A model generated the notes under the pieces. That model had not been told where the DNA came from, ran no database searches, and was given only the letters and a program-made list of their open reading frames with translations. Shown piece by piece: positions 23,843 to 32,050 of a stretch of 64,000 bases of DNA. The stretch lies in NCBI GenBank assembly GCA_049303335.1, contig JBAQNA010000022.1, positions 1 to 64,000 of the forward strand, given 5' to 3'. This DNA is from DAIDAN01 sp049303335. Its GTDB lineage: Archaea > Aenigmatarchaeota > Aenigmatarchaeia > Aenigmatarchaeales > DAIDAN01. The number at the start of each line of letters is the position of its first letter. Position 1 is the stretch's first letter. The translations under genes were made by a program, and so were the position numbers.

Positions 23843-23895
23843 CCAAAATTCGCTGCGTGATTTTAAAGCAATTTAAGCAGCGCATTTTGCGTCAG
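23843..23895 (+). other. 16S insert 3 (about position 730)
   Basis: About 53 nt between GGTGGCGAA and GGCGTCTG. It has a GCTGC/GCAGC hairpin flanked by AAAATTC/GCATTTT; not an obvious member of the hairpin family. Confidence 0.8.
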
Positions 23896-24531
23896 GGCGT
23901 CTGACTGGAACGGGTTCGACGGTGAGGGACGAAAGCGTGGGGAGCAAATGGGATTAGATACCCCAGTAGTCCACGCTGTAAACGATGTCCGTTTGATGTT
24001 GCAAGTCCTATAGGGGCCTGCAGTGTCGGAGCGTAGGTGTTAAACGGACCGCCTGGGGAGTACGGCCGCAAGGCTGAAACTTAAGGGAATTGGCGGGGGA
24101 GCACACAAGGGGTGGAGGCTGCGGTTCAATCGGATTCAACGCCGAACATCTCACCAGGAGCGACAGCAGTATGAAGGTCAGCCTGACGGGTTTACCAGAC
24201 GCGCTGAGAGGAGTTGCATGGCCATCGTCAGCTCGTACCATGAGGCGTGCCGTTAAGTCGGTTAACGAGCGAGACCCACGCTGTTAGTTGCCACCGCAAT
24301 CTGCGGATTGCGAGCACCCTAACAGGACCGCTGGTGAAAAACCAGAGGAAGGAGTGGGCGACGGTAGGTCCGTATGGCCCGAATCTCCTGGGCTACACGC
24401 GGCCTACAATGGTTGGGACAATGCGATGCAACGCCGAAAGGCGAAGCTAACCGCCTAAACCCAACCTTAGTTCGGATTGGGGGCTGAAACTCGCCCCCAT
24501 GAAGCCGGAATCCCTAGTAAGCGAACGTCAT

Positions 24532-24620
24532 AAAGCCTTTTTCTTTCTTTAGTTCGAAAATACAAAGAAAGAAAAATGCTTGCCAAAAAGAAAGAAAAAG
24601 CAAGCAAGAAAGAAAATGGC
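24532..24620 (+). other. 16S insert 4 (about position 1360)
   Basis: About 89 nt between GCGAACGTCAT and ATGAGTTCGTTCGC. Family-type arms AGCCTTTTTCTTTCTTT / AAAGAAAGAAAAATGCT are followed by TGCCAAAAAGAAAG. Confidence 0.88.
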
Positions 24621-24634
24621 ATGAGTTCGTTCGC

Positions 24635-24666
<32 letters not shown>

Positions 24667-24774
24667 TGTCAAACCATGCGAATGGATTTTTGGTGAGGCT
24701 CTCCCCGCAACCCAGCAATGGGAGCGGCGAAAGTCGAGCCAAGAGTCTGTAAGTGGGGTTAAGTCATAACAAGG

Positions 24775-24946
24775 CAGGCAGCAGTTCTATTACCTCGGTG
24801 ATTAAAGATAGGCGAAAATATCGCTTCGGCGAAATGTTTTCAGGAAGGTGAAATGAGAGGTTTTTGCGATAGGGACTGAAAAGGAAAGCGCATAAAAGCG
24901 TTAGTACGATTCAATCCGTATCCCGAGCTGCCGTCTTATGAGAAGG
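24775..24946 (+). other. 16S insert 5 (about position 1505)
   Basis: 172 nt between CATAACAAGG and TAGCCCTACCGG, just upstream of helix 45 and the anti-Shine-Dalgarno. Its ends pair (GGCAGC/GCTGCC). The interior has small hairpins and no ORF. Confidence 0.9.
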
Positions 24947-24999
24947 TAGCCCTACCGGAAGGTGGGGCTGGATCACCTCCTTAAATTTAATAATGTGTA

Positions 25000-25011
25000 C
25001 TGCTAACAGAG
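25000..25011 (+). other. 3' strand of the 16S processing stem
   Basis: CTGCTAACAGAG, complementary to the two half-strands at 22740-22760. Confidence 0.65.
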
Positions 25012-25081
25012 CACTAAATAAAACTTTCAGAATTAGACATAAAAAGAGTTGGAATTTTTACACAAATAAGAAGGTGATAAA

Positions 25082-25336
25082 ATGTTGGATGTTGAAAATT
25101 ATGATGTAATATACAAATTGGGAGGAATAGCCGCAAGTGCTGTAACGGCATATTTTGCAGCCCAAATAATTAATTACAATCTTACAAAAAATTTTATGCC
25201 AAAGGATTCAGGAGTAGCAATAGGAGAAGCTAAAAAATTGCTAGAAGAAAGAAATACAAACATAGATAAAATATTGAGATTAAGCGAAAGAATGTTTTAT
25301 AAACAATTCTTGAAGAAAAACAATATTGATTTTTAG
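25082..25336 (+). CDS. Small membrane-associated protein encoded in the 16S-23S spacer
   Basis: The 84-residue frame follows a good ribosome-binding site (AAGGTGAT, 5 bp before ATG). It has one hydrophobic segment (about residues 11-31, KLGGIAASAVTAYFAAQII) and a charged helical tail ending in Lys-rich sequence. Base composition is AT-rich, unlike the rRNA around it. A protein gene between 16S and tRNA-Ala is very unusual. Function unknown. Confidence 0.6.
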   Translation: MLDVENYDVIYKLGGIAASAVTAYFAAQIINYNLTKNFMPKDSGVAIGEAKKLLEERNTNIDKILRLSERMFYKQFLKKNNIDF

Positions 25337-25446
25337 TAATCCGTTTTTTATTATTTTGTTTTTTCTGAAGTTTCATCATACCAGTCCGTGTATATTTAAA
25401 TCTTGAATTGCAAAACAATTTTCAATGGGCTGGTAGATCAACGGAA

Positions 25447-25496
25447 GCAACCCTTTCCGCTCGCTTTGCTCGCGCAAAGCGTTGACGGAAATTTCC
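25447..25496 (+). other. tRNA-Ala insert 1 (D loop)
   Basis: About 50 nt with TTTCCGC/GACGGAAA-type outer pairing and an inner GCTTTGCTCGCGCAAAGC hairpin. Exact edges are ambiguous by a few bases. Confidence 0.75.
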
Positions 25497-25537
25497 GATA
25501 TCGCTACCCTTGCAAGGTAGAGGTTCTGGGTTCAAAT

Positions 25538-25579
25538 GAGTTTTTCTAAAAAGCTCAAGCAAAAATATGCTGTGAAAAT
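25538..25579 (+). other. tRNA-Ala insert 2 (T loop)
   Basis: About 42 nt starting GAGTTTTTCT and continuing AAAAAGCTC-AAGCAAAAATATG: a minimal member of the hairpin-plus-tail family. T-loop introns are rare. Confidence 0.8.
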
Positions 25580-25689
25580 CCCAGCCAGTCCACCATATGC
25601 TTAAATAGCTGCGATATGAAACTAATCTTGCCGAATATTTTGCGGTGAATTTGTATGCGTAACAAAACATCTTGCATTGGCGCGCTTTT

Positions 25690-25872
25690 CTAGAAATCTT
25701 CACCGAATTTATCGGATTTTTTCAGAACCGGTTTTTCTGTTGGAAATAATCTTTCGCTCACATCCTGCTCTTCATTTATCATATTCATTTTTTGGAAATG
25801 CGTGCACATCGCTGCTTTCGCGGCGGTGGAAGTGTTGATGGCAATGATTGCTTTCCCGAAAAGGGAGGGCAC
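25690..25872 (-). CDS. Possible small protein in the 23S leader
   Basis: A 60-codon frame starts at GTG with AGGTG 7 bp upstream. It has a helical, mildly hydrophobic first half and a charged end (KPVLKKSDKFGEDF). It runs opposite to the rRNA operon. Weak support; it may be non-coding. Confidence 0.25.
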   Translation of the reverse strand: MPSLFGKAIIAINTSTAAKAAMCTHFQKMNMINEEQDVSERLFPTEKPVLKKSDKFGEDF

Positions 25873-25974
25873 AATTGAACACCTATTGAATCCGAAAGGA
25901 TTATGAAAAAACGGTTATCCATTGAGCCGCGCCAAATTTATTTGGCAAAGCGAAAAATTTATTTTTCGCGATGA

Positions 25975-25994
25975 AACTGGCAAAGGCAAGGACT
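25975..25994 (+). other. 5' strand of the 23S processing stem
   Basis: The 20 nt from AACTGG to AGGACT are perfectly complementary to 30489-30508, enclosing the whole 23S gene. Apart from the weak ORF at 25690, the stretch 25596-26050 holds only spacer. Confidence 0.85.
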
Positions 25995-27276
25995 GGCAGA
26001 CGCAGCGACATTAAGTTGTTGCTCGCCTGCCGGTCAGGTCTGTGGGATAAGAATTGAAACAATAAGCCGTATGGCGGATGGCTTGGCTCTGAACAACGAT
26101 GAAGGCCGCAGCAAACTGCGATAAGCACGGGGTAGGCGTATGCAGCCTTCGAACCCGTGATAGCCTAATGCGACTTCGCGCCTGCTTCGGCAGGCATTCG
26201 CGGAAGAGATTGCATCAAGCCTGCGAAAGTGAATCCGCCGGATTAAAGCATTTAAGTAAGCGGAAGAAGAGAAAGAAAATCGATTCCGTTAGTAAGGGCG
26301 ACTGAAAGCGGAACAGGACAAACCGAACCCGCCCGGAAACGGAGCGGGAATGTGGAGTTTGGACTCGGGCACTTCTTAACTTTCCAGCCCAAAGTTCCCT
26401 GGAATGGGACGCGACAAAGCGTGACAGCCGCGTAGGGGGACGGGAGAAAGAAGATTCCGGGTATCCAGAGTATCGTTCTTCGGATATAGAGCGAGAAGGC
26501 GGGTGCCATCAGTACCCAATCCTAAATATGTCCAGAGTCCGATAGCGCAATAGTAAGGTGACTGAAAGCTGAAAAGTACTCTTCACCGAGGGTGAAAAGA
26601 ACCTGAAACCATACGGCGATAGTCTTTTATGGCATGGAAGGTGCGCCTGCGAATGAACGCACCGCGAGGTGCAAGTAAGAGCGGGCGCTTACAGTGTCAT
26701 AGAATTCGTTTCGAAACACGAGGCAGGGAGTTTGTTTCTGTGGCGAGGTTAATCCGGTTAGCGGAGAAGCCAAAGCGAAAGCAATAGGCGCGTAGCCGCG
26801 CAAGCGGCGTGGCGCGAGGTCTGAAAGGGCCTGCAGTCACAGGGACAAGACCCGAAACCGCTTGATCTAACCCTGGATAGGGCGAAGCGCGACGAAAGTT
26901 GCGTGGAGGCCCGGTACCGATGTTGGGCGCAACCACTCGGGTGATTTGGGGTTAGGGGTGAAAAGCCAATCGAAAGCGGTAATATCTGGTTCCTTCCGAA
27001 ATGCATATAGTGCAGCCTCATCCGAGGCAGCTGGCGGGGTAAAGCACTGATTGGGGAGTTAAGGAGCGAAAGTTCCGGCTTTCCTGTCAAACTCATAATC
27101 CGTTAGCGCCGTAGACGATGGGAGTGAGGGCACTGGGGTAAGCTCGGTGTCCGAAAGGGGAACAACCCAGCCTAAGGTTAAGGTCCCTAAATCTTAGCTA
27201 AGTCGCGAAAGTGGTGCTGGTTCAAAAACAGGAGGGGCGTAGGCTTAGAAGCAGCCATCGCATAATCAACGCGTAA

Positions 27277-27413
27277 AGCCCTTTTCTTTTTTGGTAACGA
27301 ACTTGTAAAAAAGAAAAGCGCTTGCGGAAAAGAAAAACAAAAAAAAAGAAAAATCGGAAATAAAAACAAATAAAATCTTTTCCGGAAAGCGCGAAAGAAA
27401 AAGGCTCGCGAAA
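27277..27413 (+). other. 23S insert 1 (GTPase centre, about position 1093)
   Basis: About 137 nt between CAACGCGTAA and CAGCGGACC. It has family arms GCCCTTTTCTTTTTT/AAAAAAGAAAAGCGC, tail TTGCGGAAAAGAAAAAC and a second complementary stretch near the 3' end (TCTTTTCCGG, GAAAAAGGC). Confidence 0.88.
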
Positions 27414-28203
27414 CAGCGGACCTCTCGAGAATCAGTGCGCTGAAAATGGACGGGAGTAAGTTAAGTACCGATACCTTAGATATCGAAAGATATAGCGTAG
27501 GAAGGCGCTCCGTGCGGGCAGAAGCATCTGCGAGAGCGGGTGTGGACCGCATGGAGATGAAAATCCTGCCGGTAGTAGCAGCAACAGTTAGGTGAGAATC
27601 CTAATCGTCTAAGAGGCAAGGTTTTCCCGGCAACGTTTTTCGGCCGGGAGTTAGTCGATCCTAAGTCCAATCTTAACTGAACTGGACGAAAGGGAAGCAG
27701 GTTAATACTCCTGCACCACGGGCATACGCGCGGTAACGCAAGTCCGAGCGCGGACGCTTCCGGACAAGCCGGCGCAAGTTAAGCGTTTAAATCCGGGGAG
27801 TTTCGTCATGAAGAGAACCGGATGAAGGCGTTAACAGCTCTGCTGTATTGCGGAGTCCGGCCCATTTCAGGAGCCCATGAAAACGCGCGCGGAAAGAATT
27901 GCTCGTGTCCGTACCAAGAACCAACACAGGTGCCCTACGCTGAGAAAGCGAAGACGTCTCGGGATACACCATTTTAGGGAACTCGGCAAATTAGCTCCGT
28001 ACCTTCGGTATAAGGAGTGCCTGGCCAGGGATTGGCCAGGTTTCAATAGCATGGGAGGAGCGACTGTTTAACAAAAACGCAGCCGACTGCTAAAGAGAAA
28101 TCTTGCGTACAGTCGGTGAGGCCTGCCCAGTGCGAGTGTGTTAAAACCGGTTTCAACCGGTCCAAGCCCTCGTAAACGGCGGCGGTAACTCTGACCGTCT
28201 TAA

Positions 28204-28266
28204 CGTCGGTCATTTTAGTCGCGAAAGCGGCGATGAAAAAAATCAATCAATGCCGATTGAGATATA
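28204..28266 (+). other. 23S insert 2 (before GGTAGCG, about position 1923)
   Basis: About 63 nt between CCGTCTTAA and GGTAGCG. This is a known insertion hot spot; the universal sequence is CTTAAGGTAGCG. Confidence 0.85.
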
Positions 28267-28273
28267 GGTAGCG

Positions 28274-28428
28274 TAAATGTTAGGTCCTAAATCCGAAATT
28301 ATCAAATCGGGAATTTTCAGAATTGGAATTAACAGTCGGAGATGGACAGAGTTTTGCTCAACAGAAGCCACGAAAGCGGAAACGACTGTGTTATTAGAAT
28401 CTCTTTTTTAAAAGAGACCTAACAGCGC
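28274..28428 (+). other. 23S insert 3 (after GGTAGCG, about position 1930)
   Basis: About 155 nt between GGTAGCG and ATTCCCTTGTCG, closed by TGTTAGGTC/GACCTAACA. Only 7-10 nt of exon separate it from insert 2, so the exon GGTAGCG lies alone between two inserts. Confidence 0.85.
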
Positions 28429-28737
28429 ATTCCCTTGTCGATTAATTGTCGACCCGCATGAATGGCTTAACGACTCCTCTACTGTCCCAAGATGGAACCC
28501 GGCGAACCTGCTATTGTGGTGAATAGGCCACAGACCCTCAGAGGGAAGAGAAGACCCCGTGGAGCTCTGCGGCAGCCTGTCGTTGCTGTGCGGTCGCGGT
28601 CTCATAGCGTAGGCAGGAGCCGTTAAGCGTTGGATTTCGGTCCAACGATAGGCGACAATGTAACACTGCCATCTCGTGACTGTATGGCTAACCTCGTTTT
28701 CGGGGAACACCGATTGGTAGGCCGCTCGGCTGGGGCG

Positions 28738-28795
28738 ACGCGAACAAGTAGGAAATTATACCATTAAAATCCATTACCTGTTTGTCGCGCCTTAT
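28738..28795 (+). other. 23S insert 4 (about position 2245, by the P loop)
   Basis: About 58 nt between GGCTGGGGCG and GTACGCCC, folding as one hairpin (GCGAACA-AGTAGG opposite CCTGTTTGTCGC). Confidence 0.75.
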
Positions 28796-28809
28796 GTACG
28801 CCCTTGAGA

Positions 28810-28872
28810 GGAAAAAAGCTTTTTTCTTTTGAAAGAAAAAAGCTTTATCAAAAAAGAAACATTATACCTTAT
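28810..28872 (+). other. 23S insert 5 (about position 2260)
   Basis: About 63 nt in the loop closed by CGCCCTTGA/TCAAGGGCG. Clear family hairpin AAAGCTTTTTTCTTT/AAAGAAAAAAGCTTT, then ATCAAAAAAGAAAC. Confidence 0.88.
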
Positions 28873-29051
28873 ATCAAGGGCGCCCAAAGTTCTGCTCATT
28901 CCGGTCAGAAATCGGAAGTAGAGTGTAAGCGCAAAAGCAGGACTGACTGGATTCCGCACATCAAGGAATCCAGAGACGAAAGTCTGGGCTAACGATACGC
29001 CGAGTGTTCCTGATGGATTTCGGTGACTTCAGAAAAGCTACCCCGGGGATA

Positions 29052-29363
29052 CGGGTTGGCGCGGAGCAAAGCGGGTCTTCTTGGAAAAAAATATTAATCT
29101 TAAATAGATTTATCGCTAGTTGTAAGATGGTGAACAATATGTGTAAAGAATGCGGTGTAACTCTAAATGAATATGAAGAAGCATTAAGAACTATTGAAAG
29201 AGTAAAACCTAATTTATTGGAGATGAGCGATACTGCTCGCGCGGCAGATACAAATTTGCAATTATTGCAAAAACAACATATGAGTCATATCACAACAAAA
29301 GATAATTTTTCTTTTTTCACATTTTTCCAGGAAGGCCCGAAGCCCGTACCAACCCGCCAAATA
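29052..29363 (+). other. 23S insert 6 (peptidyl-transferase centre, after GGGGATA, about 2450)
   Basis: About 312 nt between GGGGATA and ACCGAG, which in the universal sequence are joined as GGGATAAC. The ends pair over more than 20 positions (CGGGTTGG/CCAACCCG, then GGGTC-TTCTTGG opposite CCAGGAA-GGCCC). It contains an AT-rich reading frame with its own TATA-like sequence. Confidence 0.85.
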
Positions 29364-29507
29364 ACCGAGTCGTGGCGGGCGAGAGCTCCTAATTCTCACA
29401 TCTCTAGATGTATTTCACAGAGAGATGGCAATGAGCAAATCGACTTTTTGAAATGGGTGATTTTCCGGCTGTTTAACGATGAGCGCATATTCGATTTAGC
29501 GAGTTAA
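29127..29507 (+). CDS. Possible small Cys-containing protein starting in 23S insert 6
   Basis: A TATA-like CTTAAATA lies about 25 bp upstream, so the ATG would be nearly leaderless. The first 65 codons (MCKECGVTLNEYEEALRTIE and on) lie in the AT-rich loop and look protein-like, with a C-x2-C pair. The frame then runs on into exon and the next insert; the C-terminal half is probably fortuitous. No homing-endonuclease motif seen. Confidence 0.3.
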   Translation: MVNNMCKECGVTLNEYEEALRTIERVKPNLLEMSDTARAADTNLQLLQKQHMSHITTKDNFSFFTFFQEGPKPVPTRQITESWRARAPNSHISRCISQRDGNEQIDFLKWVIFRLFNDERIFDLAS

Positions 29508-29618
29508 ACGAATTTTGAAGTAACTGATTTATTTTTAGAAGTTTTCAGATTTAGAAATACAAGAAATAAGGCAGTTATAGAGAAAATGATAGAAATAATT
29601 ATGTTAGCCGGAATCCTA
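29392..29618 (+). other. 23S insert 7 (helix 89 tip, about position 2475)
   Basis: About 227 nt between GAGAGCTCCTA and TTTCAAGACGAG. The flanking exons form helix 89 (GCGGG/CCCGC). TCCTAATTC and TCCTATTTC occur at the two edges. Confidence 0.7.
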
Positions 29619-29681
29619 TTTCAAGACGAGAACCCGCGCGTTGCTACCTCGCTGTCGGCTCCCCCTCTCCTGGTCGTGCAG

Positions 29682-29735
29682 TAAGCCCTTTTCTGTATCG
29701 AGCGTGCAAAAAGCGCTTGCGGAAAAGGTCCTGAA
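29682..29735 (+). other. 23S insert 8 (about position 2535)
   Basis: About 54 nt in the loop closed by GGTCGTGCA/TGCGACC. Family arms AGCCCTTTTC ... GCGCTTGCGGAAAAGG. Confidence 0.85.
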
Positions 29736-29800
29736 TGCGACCAAGGGTACAGGTGTTCACTGGTTAAAAGGGGACGTTAGCTGGGTTCAGAACGTCGTGA

Positions 29801-30002
29801 TTCGTTGTGGGTTTTCATTTTACATGCGAAAGCAATATTTCCGGTAAGGCGTGAGCATAATGACTTTACCGTCCCAAAATGAGCGGCACTAGCCGCGATG
29901 AATTTAGGAGTAGCTTATGAGTGCTGCCAATTTCCAGGCAACACGCTTTACCTTTTCAAACTTTCCTGGAATTCAGATGCGATTATCCACATCGAACGAC
30001 AT
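29801..30002 (+). other. 23S insert 9 (about position 2598, next to A2602)
   Basis: About 202 nt between AACGTCGTGA and AGACAGTTCGGTC. The ends pair (TCGT-TGTGG opposite CCACA-TCGA-ACGA) as in a splice-site helix. Contains several small hairpins; no convincing ORF. Confidence 0.9.
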
Positions 30003-30325
30003 AGACAGTTCGGTCTTTATCTTCCGAGGGTGCAAAACCTGACCCGAAGGATGCCCAAGTACGAAAGGAACGTGCATCCGTGGCCACTGGTTGACCGGTT
30101 ATCGTAATGGTAACGCCGGGCAGCTACGCCATAATCGTTAACCGCTGAAGGCATGACAGCTGGAGCTAAATGTTCGGCTGTGCCGAACTAAGCGGGAAAC
30201 GATCGGGAAAAATAGGTGGATGCTGACGGATAGATCATCCGTTTAATGGGGCAGTGGTGTACGCACGAAGCCAAAAGCGACGTGTTCAGCCTTCTGCTCC
30301 CAATAGCGCAGTTTCAATTCTCTCA

Positions 30326-30470
30326 AAATGAGCTTTTCTTTTTACGCACGAAAACTTCGTTTTCGGCGCCCCTAAAAAGCTTCGCTTTTTATGGGAAAAG
30401 AAAAGCTCAAGCAAAAGAAAACATTTTGAAAAAGCTTGAGCAAAAAGAAAACTCTAAAAACGACCTGACC
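30326..30470 (+). repeat. Family hairpin and double-hairpin element in the 23S trailer
   Basis: GAGCTTTTCTTTT ... AAAAGAAAAGCTC encloses two small hairpins (CGAAAAC/GTTTTCG and AAAAAGC/GCTTTTT). The tail AAGCAAAAGAAAAC is followed by a second partial copy AAGCTTGAGCAAAAAGAAAAC. It lies between the 23S 3' end and the processing stem. Confidence 0.75.
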
Positions 30471-30488
30471 AATCGCGCGAAAGCGCGA

Positions 30489-30508
30489 GTCCTTGCCTTT
30501 GCCAGTTA
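30489..30508 (+). other. 3' strand of the 23S processing stem
   Basis: Perfect 20-nt complement of 25975-25994. Confidence 0.85.
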
Positions 30509-30554
30509 ATTTTTTCTTTAGAATTTTCTGGGTTAGCGGTAGCTGTATAAAATA

Positions 30555-31682
30555 TTATGATGGTAGTCTTAGGTTAAAAAATCTATAGACCTTAAAAGTT
30601 AAGAAAACTATTACAAATCTTGTTATTAATTCGGCAATTTCAAATATCGGGTCTTCTAAAGGGGAGAAATATAAACTTAATAAAAATACAGGCATATAGC
30701 TTATGAAATGCGTTGCAGATAATCTTATAAAATCATTTTTGATTCGTATTTTCAATAAATCAATAATTGCTTTTCCTAACAAAAACATAATTACTCCATT
30801 AAATAAAATACCGAATAACCAAGTATCTATGACTTCAAACTCTCCGGCAACTATTGTAACACTAATGGCATAAAATATACCCCAGAAAAACCCGAATTTT
30901 ATATATTTAAGATAATTTTTAAACCAACCACTTTCTCCAACATCTTCAAAAGATGAAATCTTTCTTTCAGATGATAAATTAGATTCTAGTATGTTAAGAA
31001 TCTTATCAATCTCATTTTTTTCAAGTCTAATCCTATTTTTCTTATTCTCAATAACTTTACATAAGTCTCCTATCTTAACAATATCGGATTGCGTTTTTTC
31101 AATTTGTAAATTTGCATCAGGATTTGTAAAAACCACAATTGTGTTAATCCAAGGCTTGAATTTTTCAGAAAATATATTTTTCTCGGAAATAAACTCTTTT
31201 AATCTTACGGCATTTCTATCTGCTTGTTTTATTGGATTTTTCAAATCTGATACGTAATACCCGCCTTTAAGATTCATCTTTTCTTGCGTCCATTTGCCAT
31301 TTTCATATTTTATGTTTCCTTTATGATTCTTTGTCTCGATTACAAAAATACCATTTTTACCTATAACTATATGGTCTATATTTCCTTCTGTATTTGGTAA
31401 TCTGACATCATTTAATACGAAGAAATCTTTATCCAGTTTCTTTAATTCATCTATAACAGCTTCCTCTCCTTTTGCGCCCAAATTCCATGTGATATATTTG
31501 CTAAAATAAACTAACGATATGAAGAAAAATATTAAGCCTGAAAATAATCCATATAATGCAATAGGATAGTCGGAAATTAACCCAAAAAATGCAGTCAATA
31601 TCGCAAATAAAAACAAGAATAAACCACGGTTTCTATTTAGATTGGAAAATGTTCTTGAGAATAATTCATGATTGTTTGACAT
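30555..31682 (-). CDS. NERD-domain membrane protein
   Basis: The 375-residue protein has two N-terminal membrane segments (about 20-58), a NERD (nuclease-related) domain (about 70-185) and more membrane segments at the end (about 255-370). The nuclease-like core is visible: GAKGEEAVIDEL, NIDHIVIGKNGIFVIETKNH (D ... E-x-K) and KQADRNAVRLKEFI. NERD proteins are thought to act on nucleic acids. The gene is AT-rich compared with housekeeping neighbours, hinting at transfer. Convergent with the rRNA operon. Confidence 0.8.
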   Translation of the reverse strand: MSNNHELFSRTFSNLNRNRGLFLFLFAILTAFFGLISDYPIALYGLFSGLIFFFISLVYFSKYITWNLGAKGEEAVIDELKKLDKDFFVLNDVRLPNTEGNIDHIVIGKNGIFVIETKNHKGNIKYENGKWTQEKMNLKGGYYVSDLKNPIKQADRNAVRLKEFISEKNIFSEKFKPWINTIVVFTNPDANLQIEKTQSDIVKIGDLCKVIENKKNRIRLEKNEIDKILNILESNLSSERKISSFEDVGESGWFKNYLKYIKFGFFWGIFYAISVTIVAGEFEVIDTWLFGILFNGVIMFLLGKAIIDLLKIRIKNDFIRLSATHFISYMPVFLLSLYFSPLEDPIFEIAELITRFVIVFLTFKVYRFFNLRLPS

Positions 31683-31719
31683 AATATTAAACTGTTATTC
31701 TTACTTATCAATGTAACCT

Positions 31720-31727
31720 TTTTATAC
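31720..31727 (+). promoter_or_regulatory. TATA box of the RNase P RNA gene
   Basis: TTTTATAC about 25 bp upstream of the P1 helix. Confidence 0.6.
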
Positions 31728-31746
31728 TTCACACGCGAACTTCTTT

Positions 31747-32028
31747 TTAATGAGTTGGAAAGACAGCTGTCGCGGCTTTTTTCCGCCGGCCCTTTTTGCT
31801 GGCGCAAAAAGCGCCGTGAGGTCAAGTTCCGTCCACCGAAACCCCGATTCTGTCGGGGCTGCTGCCCAGTTGAAAAATGAATCGGCAGGGTGCAAGACCA
31901 AGTAGGCTGCGATGACCAAAGAGCAGCGGGTAGGTTGCTTAGACGAATGCTGTCCATGGCGGTTGAAAGAAGGTTCCGTTTGGAGCCGGACTCGCCGAAC
32001 ACAAGACGGGCTAATTCCAACTCATTAA
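31747..32028 (+). ncRNA. rnpB: RNase P RNA
   Basis: The ends form a perfect 14-bp P1 helix (TTAATGAGTTGGAA / TTCCAACTCATTAA). Conserved blocks follow in order: AGACAGCTGTCG, GAGGTCAAGTTCCGTCCACC (CR-I), CAGGGTGCAAG, GGTAGGTTGCTTAGACGAATG with CTGTCC, and ACACAAGACGGGCTAA (CR-V). Length 282 nt is normal for archaea. It is the catalytic RNA that trims tRNA 5' ends. The P3-region hairpin (31790-31815) nearly matches the tRNA-Leu D-loop insert. Confidence 0.88.
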
Positions 32029-32050
32029 TTTCTTTCAATATCTAATACAA

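Larger units (their letters stand above)
25427..25595 (+). tRNA. tRNA-Ala(TGC), with inserts in the D loop and T loop
   Basis: Acceptor GGGCTGG pairs with CCAGTCC before A73 and CCA (25593-25595). Anticodon arm CTACC-CTTGCAA-GGTAG is intact with anticodon TGC. The D loop is split by about 50 nt (25447-25496) and the T loop (CTGGG-TTCAAAT / CCCAG) by about 42 nt (25538-25579). A TATA box (TATATTTAAA) lies near 25391. Its place between 16S and 23S is normal for archaea. Confidence 0.93.
26051..30320 (+). rRNA. rrl: 23S rRNA gene with nine insertions
   Basis: Helix 1 is formed by GAATTGAAAC (26051-26060) and GTTTCAATTC (30311-30320). Universal blocks are recognisable throughout, for example GGATGGCTTGG, GAAGCAGCCATC, GTAACTCTGACC, GGTAGCG, CCCGCATGAATGGC, GAGCTCTGCGGCAG, GCTGGGTTCAGAACGTCGTGA and AAGTACGAAAGGAAC. 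The span is 4270 bp against about 3 kb expected. Nine inserts total about 1270 bp, leaving about 3.0 kb. No 5S gene follows within the window. Confidence 0.96.

Noticed and set aside
24775..24946. C/D box guide RNA inside 16S insert 5
   Set aside because: GGTGATTA and CTGA occur, but the C box is imperfect and no D'/C' pair with good spacing was found.
26252..28246. Several minus-strand open frames over 23S
   Set aside because: They are Arg/Pro/Ser-rich by-products of GC-rich rRNA and lack starts or families.
29898..30107. Protein encoded in 23S insert 9
   Set aside because: The frame begins in the insert but mostly covers conserved exon; no ribosome-binding site or family.
30321..30560. 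5S rRNA or tRNA-Cys directly after 23S
   Set aside because: The stretch contains only the trailer element and the processing stem; no 5S-like sequence or cloverleaf was found, so 5S is probably unlinked.
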